DNA of 64,000 nt, from positions 1 through 64,000 of the forward strand of contig JBAKBP010000706.1 in NCBI GenBank assembly GCA_037953745.1. Direction: 5' to 3'. The DNA comes from Lithodes maja (lineage: Eukaryota > Arthropoda > Malacostraca > Decapoda > Lithodidae). Shown here piece after piece: positions 11,318 to 23,342 of this stretch. How positions within the stretch are numbered: the stretch's first letter is position 1; every line of letters starts with the position of its first letter. The notes under the pieces were generated by a model. That model was given only the letters and a program-made list of their open reading frames with translations. It was not told the DNA's origin and made no database searches. Both the position numbers and the translations under genes were made by a program.

Positions 11318-11318
11318 G

Positions 11319-11349
<31 letters not shown>

Positions 11350-11362
11350 TAGGCTATATATA
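11222..11362. repeat. (TA)n-rich microsatellite
   Basis: TA dinucleotides interrupted by GGCC, CGG and CCGG, lying directly at the 3' end of the CR1 fragment. Confidence 0.9.
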
Positions 11363-11740
11363 CATCTAACCTTCATGAAGCCCTCACGAAACTCGTGTAA
11401 ACTGTTATCGGAAGTTATCTGTAAAGTGTTGATATCTTGATGTAAAAGATTATTGTCATTGACCCTAGCCTTGGTATACTGTAAATTTGTTTACCCCAGC
11501 TATGGGGTATGTGCCGAATATATAAAATTGTATACATACATACATATTCACCTTTTATCATATGTAGCGGTACCGTAGGCTACCGGTACATGGTTAAATC
11601 AATTTCATCTGAAGAATGTATAATGATATTAATCATCATAAAAATTGAATATTGTACATTAGCTATTGAATACTAATAAGAGCAGTAGGCTTACCATAGC
11701 TAAGGTGTACCATATAGCCTGCCTATATATACTATATATG

Positions 11741-11751
<11 letters not shown>

Positions 11752-11802
<51 letters not shown>

Positions 11803-11831
11803 AAGGAGGGAGGGAGGGAGGGAGGGAGGGG
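11752..11831. repeat. (GA)n followed by (GGGA)n microsatellite
   Basis: About 48 bp of GA followed by GGAA and GGGA units. Confidence 0.95.
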
Positions 11832-11867
11832 TGATATATAATGACAAATCACGCAGACGCGTGAATA

Positions 11868-11965
11868 CATATACATGTTTTTACCCTGGCCTGGAATCGA
11901 ACCCGTGACATAACAAGATGCCTGGAACTTAATCCGAAGAGTGTGGGTTCAATTCTCGGCAAGTA
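11868..11965. other. tRNA-like B-box sequences
   Basis: A minus-strand GGGTTCGATTCC-type box at about 11887-11900 and a plus-strand GGGTTCAATTCTC box at about 11946-11958. These look like 3' halves of tRNA-derived SINE heads in opposite orientation. Matching A boxes are unclear. Confidence 0.3.
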
Positions 11966-12009
11966 TAATTATACCGGTACCGGTATATAGAAATACGTTA
12001 GAATTAATC

Positions 12010-12076
12010 ACGCCGTGGTCGAATGGGTTAAAACGTGGGATATCATTCTGATTGACTGCGGTTCGAATCCTAGCTG
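12010..12076 (+). other. tRNA-like SINE head or tRNA pseudogene
   Basis: A box TGGTCGAATGG (12016-12026) and B box GGTTCGAATCC (12060-12070) at tRNA-like spacing, ending in a TA microsatellite. The acceptor stem does not pair well, so it is probably a SINE head or decayed tRNA rather than a working tRNA gene. Confidence 0.5.
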
Positions 12077-12162
12077 TATATACAGTATATATATACCGTA
12101 TATAATTATATATATATACCGGTATATATATACCGTATATAATTATATATATATATACCCGG

Positions 12163-12194
<32 letters not shown>

Positions 12195-12260
12195 CTATGT
12201 GATTGAGGGAGGCAAAAGGCATAACTGCCTATAGCGAGTGCCTCCCCCATAGTATATATA

Positions 12261-12305
<45 letters not shown>
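12077..12305. repeat. (TA)n microsatellites around a short interspersed repeat
   Basis: TA-rich tracts at about 12077-12178 and 12250-12305 surround a T-run and a 60-bp segment (about 12190-12250) that recurs in diverged form at 14065-14122. Confidence 0.8.
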
Positions 12306-12307
<2 letters not shown>

Positions 12308-12930
12308 CATATGCGGCACGTCAAATTAGGCGTATGTTTATGGTGAGCTAAGGTGAGAAGCAGAAAGAAATATACCCTGTCCTATCTCCTATCCTTGCCA
12401 CCAGTTCAAAGTCAATTGCCCCATTTTGGTCATTAGCCTAAATCTCCGGATATGACCTCACTAATTGGATCTTTGATTATAAACCTGGCAAAATGTACCT
12501 TCCTATCACACTTGCACCTTTGTTTAATACTGGGTGCAGCTCTTTAATTTGGAAACCATGATGGTTCCTTCTCCATTCTTTTATGGCTATCATTTGACTA
12601 TTTTATTCACCACAGGGACGCGATTTCTGTTTCTAAAAGGTTAATTAAGATAACCTTTACTATTTTGGAGTACCGTATACAATTTTTCTAAACAACATGA
12701 AATCGTCTACTGTTACCATAATTATAAGGTACTGAAAATTGCGCTATCGTCTTGAAGGGGTTAAGTCAACTTCGAGAAATAATTCCTGATCTTAATTATT
12801 ACTGTGTATGACTATATATAAATTGTTTTTGAAAATGAGTTAAACAGATTTTGTAGTTCTCCAAGCTGGAGAACATCGTCAAGTTTGGTCGATATCAACC
12901 AAAACATACAGTACCGGTACATTCATAATT

Positions 12931-12933
<3 letters not shown>
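12306..12933. other. Non-coding DNA, nothing recognised
   Basis: No ORF, RNA gene or repeat family that I can support. Confidence 0.4.

Positions 12934-13005
<72 letters not shown>
12934..13005. repeat. (CT)n microsatellite
   Basis: About 72 bp of pure CT dinucleotide. Confidence 0.95.
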
Positions 13006-13006
<1 letters not shown>

Positions 13007-14064
13007 GAATTGCAGAGGTCTGCTAGGTTTTTGCATGACCAGCATATTATGATTTACATCCTCGAGCCGATTTAACAATTGGTAATAACAATGATAGGGC
13101 CTACACGATTTGCAAGGAGAAAGAGAGGGGGGGGGGGGAGTAGAATGTGAGTGGAATAATTGTGAGTGTGTTTAAGATTAAGAGTGAAGGAGAGCGTGTA
13201 TGTGTGAAGGCCTTATGAGTGATTGTCTTTTTGTTTTGAGAGAAAGGCGGTGAAGCGTTGAGTGATGTCATAACTTCAAAATACAGGCATGTTATCTAAT
13301 TCAAACATTTTCTTATTTAAAACGTTTATAACTTGATATTCTTGACCAATATGTGAACTGCTTTTTTTTTTTGGCCAATTCGAGTTGCATGCTGAGGGCC
13401 TTAAAAAAAGTTAGTTTTTCATAAGGTCCAGCCTATTATTGTAGGCTACTTAGTCTTTTTAATTGTTGTATTTATGTGTCAGGCTGAACAAAAAAAGACT
13501 GGCTAACTTTGGCACAGTACCGGTAATATTCTAATGTGCGTAAATGGGACAAATCATTCACAAATACATTGGCAGCAGTATTATATAACCGGATTTGTGT
13601 TTTGACATCCACTTTCTAGTAATTATAGACAGTGTAATACATGGAGGTCGGTGATCAAGGTCGGTAGGTTACATAATGTGAAGGATACTCACAATTCACT
13701 TGTTTATAGATAATTCACTATACTGGTACTTACAGTTTAATGGAGGTAATTGTTGTACCGTTACCTCACGTCCTGGGTTTGGATATATTTATAACTAAGT
13801 CAGGATGTCGATTATTATCGAGTGCTAATAAAAACAAAATACAACTAAAAGGGAGTCGTAATACCACCTACCGGTACTAAATTAATTTGAGATAATTTAT
13901 AGCTCTATAATTACGTAATCATTTCTCTAAGCTTAATAATTAATATAATCTAATGATAGCCAGCATGAATAAAAAATACGCCATCCCATGAAACGTTTAC
14001 ACTGTTAGATGAAGAGTGGCGAACACATCAAAAGTATCAAAAGTAAGTATGTGTGTGGGGTTTT
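13006..14064. other. Non-coding DNA, nothing recognised
   Basis: AT-rich sequence with a G run near 13127-13138 and scattered TACCGGTA palindromes (13517, 13869). Confidence 0.4.
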
Positions 14065-14655
14065 TCTATGTAGATGAGGGAAACAAAAGGCAAAACTGAC
14101 TGTGACGAGTGCCTCCCCCAGAGTTGAAAGAGTGACAGGGCCAAAATCAAGGAATGTTCGAGTCGAAATGCCTGGACACACAGAGTTTGAAGCAATCTAA
14201 GTCATAGGATGAGGGAAAGATGGATTAAGGGAGAGAGTTCCAGAGCTCAGCTGTTAATTAGAAGAAAAATTGGGAATATCGTTTCACTCTTGGGTTGGAG
14301 AGCTGCACAGAGTAGGGGTGGGATTGTGTTGCAAGACGGGAGCTATGTGTCACGGTGTTCTACGCAGAGGTGGTATACACTGAGAGGAACACTAATTAAT
14401 GTAATAGCCCTGGTAATAGCGATAGGATAGCGAGCGAGAGAGATGCAACATTACGGCGAAGAGAGAGATTGCAGAGAATTGGTGAGTGGACGTGAGTTAA
14501 TGAGACGAAAGGCTTTCTTTTCTACTTTGTCGAAGTGCTATGCGAGAGGATTCTCCCAACACATGCGAACAATACATGGACGCACTGTGCCCCTGTACAG
14601 AGCAAGAAGCTGTGCAGGGGTAAAGAACCCACAGGCGGTTGAGCACACCCAACTT
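14065..14655 (+). repeat. Unclassified interspersed repeat
   Basis: Begins with the same 60-bp motif seen at 12190-12250 (TCTATGT, then GAGGGA, CAAAAGGCA and GAGTGCCTCCCCC). It continues as GA-rich sequence with weak open frames at 14209-14430 and 14443-14724 that I do not recognise, and ends next to a (TG)n tract. The two copies suggest a dispersed repeat family; its class is unknown. Confidence 0.45.
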
Positions 14656-14659
14656 CTCT

Positions 14660-14661
<2 letters not shown>

Positions 14662-14714
<53 letters not shown>
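14662..14714. repeat. (TG)n microsatellite
   Basis: 53 bp of pure TG dinucleotide. Confidence 0.95.
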
Positions 14715-14716
<2 letters not shown>

Positions 14717-15172
14717 TACTCTAGTTGTACTTACTCTAGTTGTATTGCGGGAGTGAGCATGCTCGTTATTTCCCGCCTCCTATATGTGTAGGTGTTATAT
14801 GTATCGTTGGAATGGCTGTGCATGTGTGTGTAGTCCGTATTTTTAGCCAATTGTCGACATCGGAAACGAAGGCTTAGGGTGGATCTGTATGGTACCATTC
14901 TCACTACAGACGGTACCGTCTCGCCCGAAGGCTTAGGTAGCCATCAGCTTAGGTGAACCATAATTATGATACCCATCTCGCCTTGTACCATTTTTGCCAA
15001 CCCCAGATGGGACGTCACAACGTCGTCCACTTATTCCAGGTACCTATTTACAGCTAGGTGAACTGAGGCTAACACATGAAAGGAGACAAGCCCAATTTGT
15101 CTCCGCCCGGCCGGGGATTGAACCCCCGACCCCTCGTGTGTGAGACGAGAGCTCTACCTACTAGGCTACGGG

Positions 15173-15174
<2 letters not shown>
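14715..15174 (-). mobile_element. tRNA-headed SINE-like element between TG tracts
   Basis: On the minus strand a tRNA-like head (15174 to 15103) carries an A-box-like GTAGCCTAGTAGG and a B box GGGGGTTCAATCCCC, with pairing acceptor ends GCCCG and CGGGC. A body follows containing GTAAATAGGTACCTGG. The far end at 14715-14760 has a direct repeat of TTACTCTAGTTGTA before a CGGGAG-rich segment. Both parts resemble repeats I recall from decapod genomes. The unit is bounded on both sides by (TG)n runs. The head and the distal repeat may be two separate elements. Confidence 0.6.

Positions 15175-15238
<64 letters not shown>
15175..15238. repeat. (TG)n microsatellite
   Basis: 64 bp of pure TG dinucleotide. 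Confidence 0.95.
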
Positions 15239-15241
<3 letters not shown>

Positions 15242-17000
15242 GCCTAACCCCGAAGTTTCTTAGGCCTAAATTTCAAGGTGTTATACCGGGACTATACTGT
15301 ATGGTTAAAAGCTATATTCTCTGGACCCTGGTTAAAAGACTGGAATTGATATGATAAGGATTACGGGAAAATTACCATGAACTTCCATTGGCTTGGCGAT
15401 TTTATAACTTCCGAATCTTAAGAACTGTGAACCATATTTTAAAACTTTGCATAGCTTTAAAAGGATAATGACTGCAAGGGACTTGGTGTTAACCCCTTCA
15501 GTACCGGTGATGTCATTTTATATTTGATTTCAGCTACATTTAGACGATTTTATGAAGCTCAGGAAGGATATATAATAGCTAAAAGGATTAATTGAGATAG
15601 TCTGCAGCCTTGTAGTGTGTAGACGTCCTTCCTAAATTGAATAAAAAGTCTGCAGCCTTTTAATGTGTAGACGTCCTTCAAAGGGAAAATTATCCTAAAT
15701 TGCAACTTGCTATCGCTCGCCCAGAAAAGAATATCGAGAACTGAATGGGGTGAAGCGCCAGCCTAATGAATTGAAACGTCTTCAAATTTCCAAACTAATT
15801 GAGTGAAACCGAGAGGGTCCCAAAAGACTGTAAAGCAGGTCCAGCAGGTCAGTCCCCACCTGGCTAACATTCCTACAGACAGCTGTGCAGGCCGGTGTAA
15901 ACATGGGCTACAGGAGTCCACATGAATTTACACTTTTGACTTTTTATTTTATTTATTTATTTATTTATTTATTTCTGATTTATTATATTTATTATTTAGT
16001 TTATACATTTTTATCTATTTTTATTTATTCTATCTACAGTATATATATGCTCAGGCCCAATCCCCACTTTTCCTATTTTTATTTTTTCATTTTCTATTTA
16101 GTTCTATTTTATTATTATTGATTTATGTACCGGTATTTATTTTAAGCCCAATTATGATACATTGGTGAGCTATTTTGATAAACTGTACAGGCCACAAAGA
16201 TCACATTACTAGGATAGGCCTAATCACTAGTTAATGCTACCTTTTATACTGTAATATGGTTTTCATTATGCGAGTACCGGTATACCTTTAGAAATCGAAA
16301 TATGAAGGTAATTTTCAATACCGGTACCGGTACTTAAATAAATCAATCTTGTTATTCATGAACCGTATAGGCCTACTATTTTACATTGTTTTATTTGGCT
16401 CATGAAATATACTAGGCGTCCACACACTTGTATAAACAATTGCTCGTCATTCACATACTGTACAGTAGGCCTGTAATGTAAAACCTCGAGGACTGATCTA
16501 TGACAGCCTTGATAGCATGTACAGTACATATTATCTTACCTGATGTAGAACTCGTAATTTCACATAATTTGATAATATTACTAATTTAGAAAATAACCAT
16601 GGTGAGTTAAAGTTATTACGGTATGGTATAGGTTGGTCTATACACAAGGCATCCATCGCCATTATATAAACAAGTTAATCTAGAAACTTACATTAGGTAC
16701 CGTATGTCTAATGGCTATTGGTATTATATCTTAATTGAATTTATATCTTGTAGGGTAGACTACCGTAGCTAATGTACCCAGTGCTCCAATCAGTATAAAA
16801 CATTGATTAAATAGCCTACTCACGAACACTAGTAAGTTTGATTAATGATTTTCGTTTCGAAGGATATTTTTTGTTCTAATTTATGTAGTCTACTGTAATT
16901 ATGGTACCATAGGTTATGTTATATTGACTAAATCCCCCAAATTGTACGGCACTTGGTAAAATGTGTAAAAAGCACACCGCCCTCCTTTCTCCCTCCCGTT
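15239..17000. other. Non-coding DNA, no gene seen
   Basis: A local direct repeat with GTCTGCAGCCTT and TGTGTAGACGTCCTTC lies at about 15599-15637 and 15648-15681. T-rich (ATTT)n-like sequence lies at 15940-16020. TACCGGTA and TAGGCCTA palindromes are frequent (16127, 16212, 16274, 16318, 16368). Confidence 0.45.
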
Positions 17001-17022
17001 TCACACCGTTAATGATAATAGT

Positions 17023-17223
17023 GTGGAAGCTGTTAGCCCTCACATTCCCATTATTAGTCCGCTTCGTTATGCACGGGAGCGGCTCGTAACGTCACTAAGG
17101 CACAGTTTTTCTGCCTCTGTGGTTGAGAGTTGTGAACAAGAAGACAATGAGGCAAAACAGACTAAGGTTGCGTCATGGCTTTGGTGGCTGGTGCTGACGG
17201 GTACTGCTACTTACACTGGTTAA
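17023..17223 (+). other. Candidate coding exon or short ORF, unidentified
   Basis: Open frame of 66 codons in a GC-richer island of otherwise AT-rich DNA, preceded by a pyrimidine-rich stretch (about 16978-17005) and a possible AG acceptor near 17021. The peptide contains SPLRYARERLVTSLRHSFSA and an acidic EQEDNEAK run. I recognise no domain. It could be an exon of the gene that starts at 7333, a relic, or chance. Confidence 0.15.
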
Positions 17224-17890
17224 ACTCTAGTAATTAAATAAAGTGTCACTGTGTTAATATAATAGTGTTGGCTAGAAACACCCCACAAACCCTTGACATA
17301 CTATATTTCTTGAAATACCTTCTTAAACGTGACGCAATTAATATTTACAAAGCATAGTGTTAGAACAATAGTTTATATGTCAGAGCACAGCAGTACGAGA
17401 TTTTTCGAACCTAAATTAATACAAAGAAACAATGACGTTTGTCTAGAGTTCTAGACCACCTCGAACCAATAACATTAGGCCTATATAAGATGCCTTTCTT
17501 GACCTTCATGAGTAGGCTAATAGTTGTTAGGCCTATACCTTATCTGAAACATATTTCCATTTCCATGCATAATATCACGGAGAGGAACGGAACTTATGTG
17601 GGCAACTGTACGGTACATATCTGCTTGTATAATGAACTCTTAATTATGGTATCATATACTAGTTGATAATTGGTAGCCTATACCGCACCGTATTTGATCT
17701 TATGAAGTTACATACAGTACTGTGTCAGTGCCTGTCTCTACTACCCAGAATTACTATACGGCATCTGGCTTTATGAAGTTGGGCTACCGCTGTACTTATC
17801 GGTGCAGTAGCTGCATAACATTTAACTATTATGAATTAAATCTGCTAAACCGTATTCCGTACCTGATGGTGTACAGTTATCTAACTATCC
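17224..17890. other. Non-coding DNA, nothing recognised
   Basis: No supported gene; AT-rich. Confidence 0.4.
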
Positions 17891-17892
17891 AA

Positions 17893-17921
17893 CTATCCCT
17901 CTCTCTCTCTCTCTCTCTCTC
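17893..17921. repeat. (CT)n microsatellite
   Basis: Short CT dinucleotide run just upstream of the CR1 element. Confidence 0.9.
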
Positions 17922-18371
17922 GCAATTCATTTATCAGAAAAAGGCGTTCAGCACATGAGTGACACCCTAAATCAAGCAACCTACATTGCCCACGAAAACA
18001 ACGTCAGTCAGGACCGTGAAATAACTATGCTAATAGACCTCTGAGTATTGATATCGCTACCCCCGGAAAAGCCCTCCCACAACCCCACCCAATCAAACTC
18101 CACCCGCACAGTTAAGAGAAATAAATAACCCCGCCCAACCCTTCCAAGTCCATCACAATCATTTAAACGAAACCGTCAACCCCAATGGCCCACAAGTTGC
18201 GAAAACTTACCTACCTGAACCACAAAACAAACTAAACAACTCCACCCAACCCCATCCAAGCCAACCCAACCAACTGAATGAATTTGACAACCCGCCGCGG
18301 CTTCAAGTCACAACCCCAAACCCATCCTCACCAATAAGAAAAACAAATCCAGCGCATGCTGAGAGAAATGA

Positions 18372-18850
18372 TATAAAAATAATATCCATAAATGCCTGCT
18401 CAATAAGAAACAAAATAGACGAACTCAAATGTCTGTTATTAAATGAGAAAGTTGACGTTATTTGTATAACGGAAACACATCTGAACCTTAAAAATAAAGA
18501 TCTACTTCATGAATATCACAAAGAGCCATATAAATTTTTTCATAAAGACCGTAACAATGGAAAACAAAGAGGGGGGGTTGCAATGTACCCCCTACCTAGC
18601 AACCTACTTAAACCCAGTCGAGGTGACTCTCCCCGAAAGTAATGCAGAAATAGTGTGCGTCAAAATAAATACAAAAAACATGAACTTAAATATCACTACA
18701 GCGTACCGACCACCGAGACTAACTGTTGCCGATGATACAATTTTTTATGAAATACTAGAGAAAACTCCGACGAAACAGTTTTACTAGGTGACTATAACCT
18801 CCCCCTAATTGACTGGAATACCCTGACCGGAAAAAATGCTGAGTCACGCC
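18372..18850 (+). pseudogene. CR1 endonuclease domain, frameshifted
   Basis: The frame at 18372 reads IKIISINACSIRNKIDELK and VDVICITETHLN, the N-terminal Asn motif and catalytic Glu of the apurinic-like endonuclease (exonuclease-endonuclease-phosphatase fold). After about 18500 the frame shifts to the one open at 18509-18787 (ITTAYRPP motif). It shifts again before the GDYNLP motif near 18790, which leads into the RT frame. At least two indels therefore break the endonuclease. The wild-type enzyme would nick target DNA to prime reverse transcription. Confidence 0.75.
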
Positions 18851-18852
18851 TA

Positions 18853-21127
18853 ATGACAAGCTTCATCCAGGACAATTTTTTGACTCAACACGTAAAACAG
18901 CCGACGCGAGACAGGAATATATTAGACCTCGTAATCACTACCCAAGAAAATTTATTATCAAACCTGGATGTAGGTGAACATCTGGCAACGTCCGATCATA
19001 AAATCTTAAGAATCAACGTTATAAGCAAATATTCCTCAGTAAAAACAACAGGAATGGTTTCGGACTTCAAAAACGCAAATTATGACGGACTTAAGGAATC
19101 GCTATCAAACATACACTCAAACCTCATAAATATAAACGAAGTAAATGAACTATGGGGACATTTTAAGTCTACAATTACAGAAGCGCATAAACAATTTGTA
19201 CCCATGAAACCAAAACGTAATACGAAATCAAGTATGCCCCCTTGGTACAGTAGAGACATTGGCAAGGCAATAAGGAAAAGGAATCAACTCCACAAACTTG
19301 TAAAAAATAACACAAACACTGAAGTAATTAAAAACTTGTACAAAAATAGTAGAAGGGAAGTGAAAAAAATAATTAGGGCGAACAAACAAAATTACGAAAT
19401 GACTATTGCCAGAGAAAGTGCCACAAACCCCAAAAAATTCTACAGTTACGTAAACAAAAATAAACAGATCAAAAGCGGAATCGGACCGCTAATAGAAGAT
19501 GGCCAGACAATAACAGGTGACACAAACACGGCAAATCTGCTCAACAAATATTTTGGCTCAGTTTTCACAAAAGAAATTATCGATCATACCCTTGAAAATA
19601 ACACCTCAACTCATGTGATAGGAGATTTCACCATCAGTGTTACCGAAGTACAAAGCAAATTGAGTAATTTAAATGTAAATAAGACCCCGGGACCCGACAT
19701 GCTCCACCCGAAAATAATTAAGAATGTCAAGGGCGAAATAGCAAAACCCCTGACACAACTATTTAACTTATCACTACTACAGGGGATTGTACCGAGTGAT
19801 TGGAAAGATGCGAACATTACGCCGATATACAAGAAGGGTAGCAAGGCCAAAGCGAGTAATTACAGACCAACTAGCCTAACTTCAATTGTAGGAAAAATCA
19901 TGGAAAAAATCATTAGAGATAAGATAGTAGATTACCTCGAATCAAACAACCTAATCAAAAATAGTCAACACGGCTTTAGATCAAATAAGTCATGCCTAAC
20001 AAATTTGATTGAATTTTATAACAAACTATTCACATATAAAGACATGACGAAATCACTAGATATAATCTTCTTGGACTTTCAAAAAGCTTTCAACAAGGTG
20101 CCTCACCGAAAACTATTGGCTAAACTGGAGAGGATAGGTATCAAAGGTGAAATTCATTCTTGGATAAAAAATTGGCTTACAGACAGAAGACAGAGAGTGG
20201 TGATAAATGGAGTGGAATCGGAGTGGGAGCCTGTCACTAGTGGAGTTCCACAGGGTTCAGTCCTTGGACCGGTCCTGTTTCTCATTTACATTAACGATAT
20301 CGATGTAGGGGTAAACAACACCATTTCCAAATTCGCCGACGATACAAAAATAGGAAATACAGTCCTGAACGAAGATGATAGAAATGCGTTGCAATCTGAT
20401 TTAAACAAGATATCAGAGTGGTCGAAAAAATGGCAGATGCCCTTCAATGTCGATTAATGTCAGGTGCTGCAGGTTGGTAGCAGAAATATGAAATACAAAT
20501 ACGAAATGAATGGCAAACAAATAAAAACCGCAACGGTAGTAAAAGACCTAGGGGTACTAATATCTGAAAACCTAAAAACTTCCGACCAATGTATAGCAGC
20601 TGCAAATAAGGCAAACATAGCATTGGGCTTTATTAAACGAAAATTTACATATAAACATGAAAACGTAATAGTGCCACTGTTCAAAAGTATGGTGAGGCCC
20701 CACCTTGAATATGGTGTGCAGTTCTGGTCACCTTATCTGATCAAGGACATTGTAAGACTCGAGTCAGTACAGCGTAGAGCGACGAAGATGATACCCTCAT
20801 TAAGAAATAAACCATATGAAGAAAGACTTAAACGATTGAACCTGTTCTCATTAAAAAAGAGGAGGTTGAGGGGTCAGCTTATTGAGTGCTTTAAGATACT
20901 AAAAGGTTTCGCTTTGTCGATGTAAATGCACTATTCACATTAAACAATACTAATCAAACTCGCGGAAATGGAATTAAATTAAAAACCAAAAAGGCAAACC
21001 TAGATGTCACAAAGAGTTTCTTCACCTACAGTGTGGCGACAGAGTGGAATAAACTACCAGCGAGAGTGGTGGAGAGCGACACAATAAACGCTTTCAAGGG
21101 AAGGCTTGACCTCTATCTGCAGAGGGC
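18853..21127 (+). pseudogene. CR1 reverse transcriptase, one internal stop and a late frameshift
   Basis: Single frame from the end of the endonuclease (TSDHKILR, active-site His) through RT: VNKTPGPDMLHP, DANITPIYKKGSKAK, SLTSIVGKIMEKIIRD, QHGFRSNKSCLTNL, DFQKAFNKVPHRKLL, SGVPQGSVLGPVLFLIY, and FADDTKIGN at 20332. A TAA at 20455-20457 interrupts the frame just after the thumb; the same frame then continues at 20464-20925 with KDLGVLISENLK and VRPHLEYGVQFWSP. A frameshift near 20915 moves the last part (TRGNGIKLK, WNKLPARVVES) into another frame up to the poly(A). Few lesions, so a fairly young but inactive copy. Confidence 0.85.
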
Positions 21128-21163
21128 TGGGGTGATATGAAAAAAAAAAAAAAAAAAAAAAAA

Positions 21164-21257
21164 TGTATGTATATGTATGTGTGTGCACTGTACAGTATGT
21201 ATATATATACTGTATATATATGTATGTATGTGTGTATATGTGTGTACCGGTGTATAT
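21164..21257. repeat. TGTA/TATG microsatellite flanking copy A
   Basis: Mixed (TGTA)n and (TATG)n sequence between the CR1 tail and the first LTR. Its last 24 bases are repeated exactly on the other side of copy A, at 30479-30502. Confidence 0.85.
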
Positions 21258-23061
21258 TGTTACGGCTGGATCGGCAATACATATTCGGGATTCTTGATCG
21301 TAGGACAGAAATGGCTTATGTGACAACGACACGCTCGATTCCAGTCCCAAATACTATATGCTCCAGACAACAAAAGCACCAACGCCCTACAGAGTTATCG
21401 TCTATGGTAACGAGGTACCTTAACTCGGCGAAAGTGTACAACAGGGGTAGGCTATGAGGCTAAACTCCCTCAGACATTTATAGGTTACGTTATTACTAAA
21501 GAAATGCAATACTCAAGAAACTATGTTAATATTAAGCCTCTAATAATGTAGAATAGAAGCAGGCTAAAGGTATGACAGTGAAATGCTAAATGACAAATGT
21601 ACACGCCTACTTGAAAGCGCGTGCACTAGAATAACTGTCCCCTACTAACATGCACTAGCATGTAGCATACAAGATGTTCATGATCCAGTAGATACCTAAT
21701 AATACACATGGAAGGAACATAAATAGTAGTCACTTATTATAATAATGAATCTATACTTGGAATAACTAAAAGGTTGCAGGCAACAGTACTGCGCCGGTAG
21801 CCTACTACCGCATAGGCTACTTCGCTTCTCTCACTCTGTCTCCCCTCTGAGTCCGTATGCGCCCTACGCAACAGAACTCCGGACACAGCAGCAAAACGAC
21901 AGTGCAGTTAATTGATACATGAAAGTATTAATAGTGTTGTCTTGTGTGTGAGTAATGTGTATTGTAAAGTGTTACATACATAAACTTAAAGAGAGCTGCA
22001 ATGCATAGTAAAATAAAGATATAACCCACTCATCATCCCCATGTGTTCTAGCTAGCAGGCCAAGTCACAGGAACAACGAGTCCCAGCACCGAAAGCGAGA
22101 ACCCAGGAAAAGACTGCAGAGAACACAAGGACAGATAAATTACGTTACTCTACTATACCGGCACTACGAGCGAGCTGTAGTCTCTGGTACTACACTCGCT
22201 CCTGGCTCGGTAGGCAAATCAAGGCTAAGTCCTCGCCCCTCTACAGACAACTCCTGGGCATGGTCGGGCTCTTACACATGGCACTAGTCTAGTCACAAAT
22301 TGGATGATGAGCTGGGCATATAACTCGTGAACATGTAGAACGTTCACCAACTATCCTCATCAAGTAGATCGCTGTTCACATTAACCCCTTAAATCTAATA
22401 CATGTAAATATATGCTTGTCCTAAGAGTAATACGAGAGGTGAGTGCTGAAACTCCTTTAGGACCTCAAGGGAAGGTTATGCATTTAAATAGAGAGAAGAA
22501 TGAAATGAGAGTAATGTCGTCAGAGAGAAAGAGTGCAACCGTGAGAAGTTGGGAGAGAGGGCAAGGGATGTTAGAATCTCAAAGGTTCTAGGCAACCTGA
22601 TCATGGAACACACAGCGAGCCTCCAGGCAATGTGCAGTACGACAACATGGGCAGCCCAGGCAGCATAGGCAGGCGGCAATGGACTACCAACCCTGTCGCG
22701 CCTAGCTATAAGCGCAAGGCTGCCAACCAGTCCATACGTCTGGCAACCACCCCCCCGGCAGCGTGGCGCATTGCTACCCTCTCGCTCTGAAGCCTAACTC
22801 ACTCTCTCTCTCTGAACTCCCATTGTCTTATCTATCAACTTCTCTATTGATACTACATATTAAATGGAAGGTCTCGACATGGCTTAAAACAAAACCCACC
22901 ACTGGTTAGCACATGACGAGACCTTTGCAGAGATACAAAGAACATAGTTATACGTTGTCACACTCAATATAGGCAGCCAGCACGGTACAGTGGTACGGGC
23001 GGTACAGTGGAGTACCAAGGAGTACAATCAGGTTGCGTTGCCACGCACTGGGTGCGTCACA
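21258..23061 (-). repeat. LTR 1 (3' LTR of copy A)
   Basis: 1804 bp. On the minus strand it begins TGTGACGCACCC and ends CCAGCCGTAACA, giving TGT...ACA ends. The polypurine tract abuts its start. The short ORFs conserved in all five LTRs have no recognisable domain. Confidence 0.95.
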
Positions 23062-23062
23062 G

Positions 23063-23071
23063 CCCCCCCAA
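23063..23071 (-). promoter_or_regulatory. Polypurine tract of copy A
   Basis: On the minus strand TTGGGGGGG followed by C and then the LTR start. It is the expected primer for plus-strand DNA synthesis. The same tract precedes LTRs 4 and 5. Confidence 0.85.
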
Positions 23072-23342
23072 GATTTTAGATAATCGACCTTAGAAGCATT
23101 ATCAAAATCTGACAGGCAACCAACCGACCTGCTACCCTTAGCTGCCACTAATTGCAAAAGGTGCACAACAACTGAAGTGTGAATTATACATAAAACACAA
23201 TATCGCATGCATCATGCTACAACAATAAAGACTTACAAAACTAAAAAAAAAAAATCTCGTTTATTTTATTGTTTTATAATCTTTTTTGACGGCGTTATGA
23301 TAGCCTAATTTTACTCCTGCTCAACCCACACACCGTGCACGA

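Larger units (their letters stand above)
17957..21163 (+). mobile_element. Near-complete CR1 LINE with poly(A) tail
   Basis: CR1-type element whose ORF2 can be followed from a Pro/Asn-rich upstream segment (about 18120-18370) through the endonuclease, RT and C-terminal domains to a terminal A24 run at 21140-21163. The 5' limit is uncertain; the ORF1 region is not recognisable. The coding remnants are listed separately. Confidence 0.75.

Noticed and set aside
8878..11369. Tyr/Ile-repeat ORFs
   Set aside because: Translations of (TA)n microsatellites.
14209..14724. Two small ORFs in the unclassified repeat
   Set aside because: No domain, one ends in a (TG)n translation, and the sequence looks like a dispersed non-coding repeat.
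15103..15174. Functional tRNA gene
   Set aside because: Good boxes and acceptor pairing, but a SINE-like body follows and the flanks are microsatellites; a SINE head fits better.
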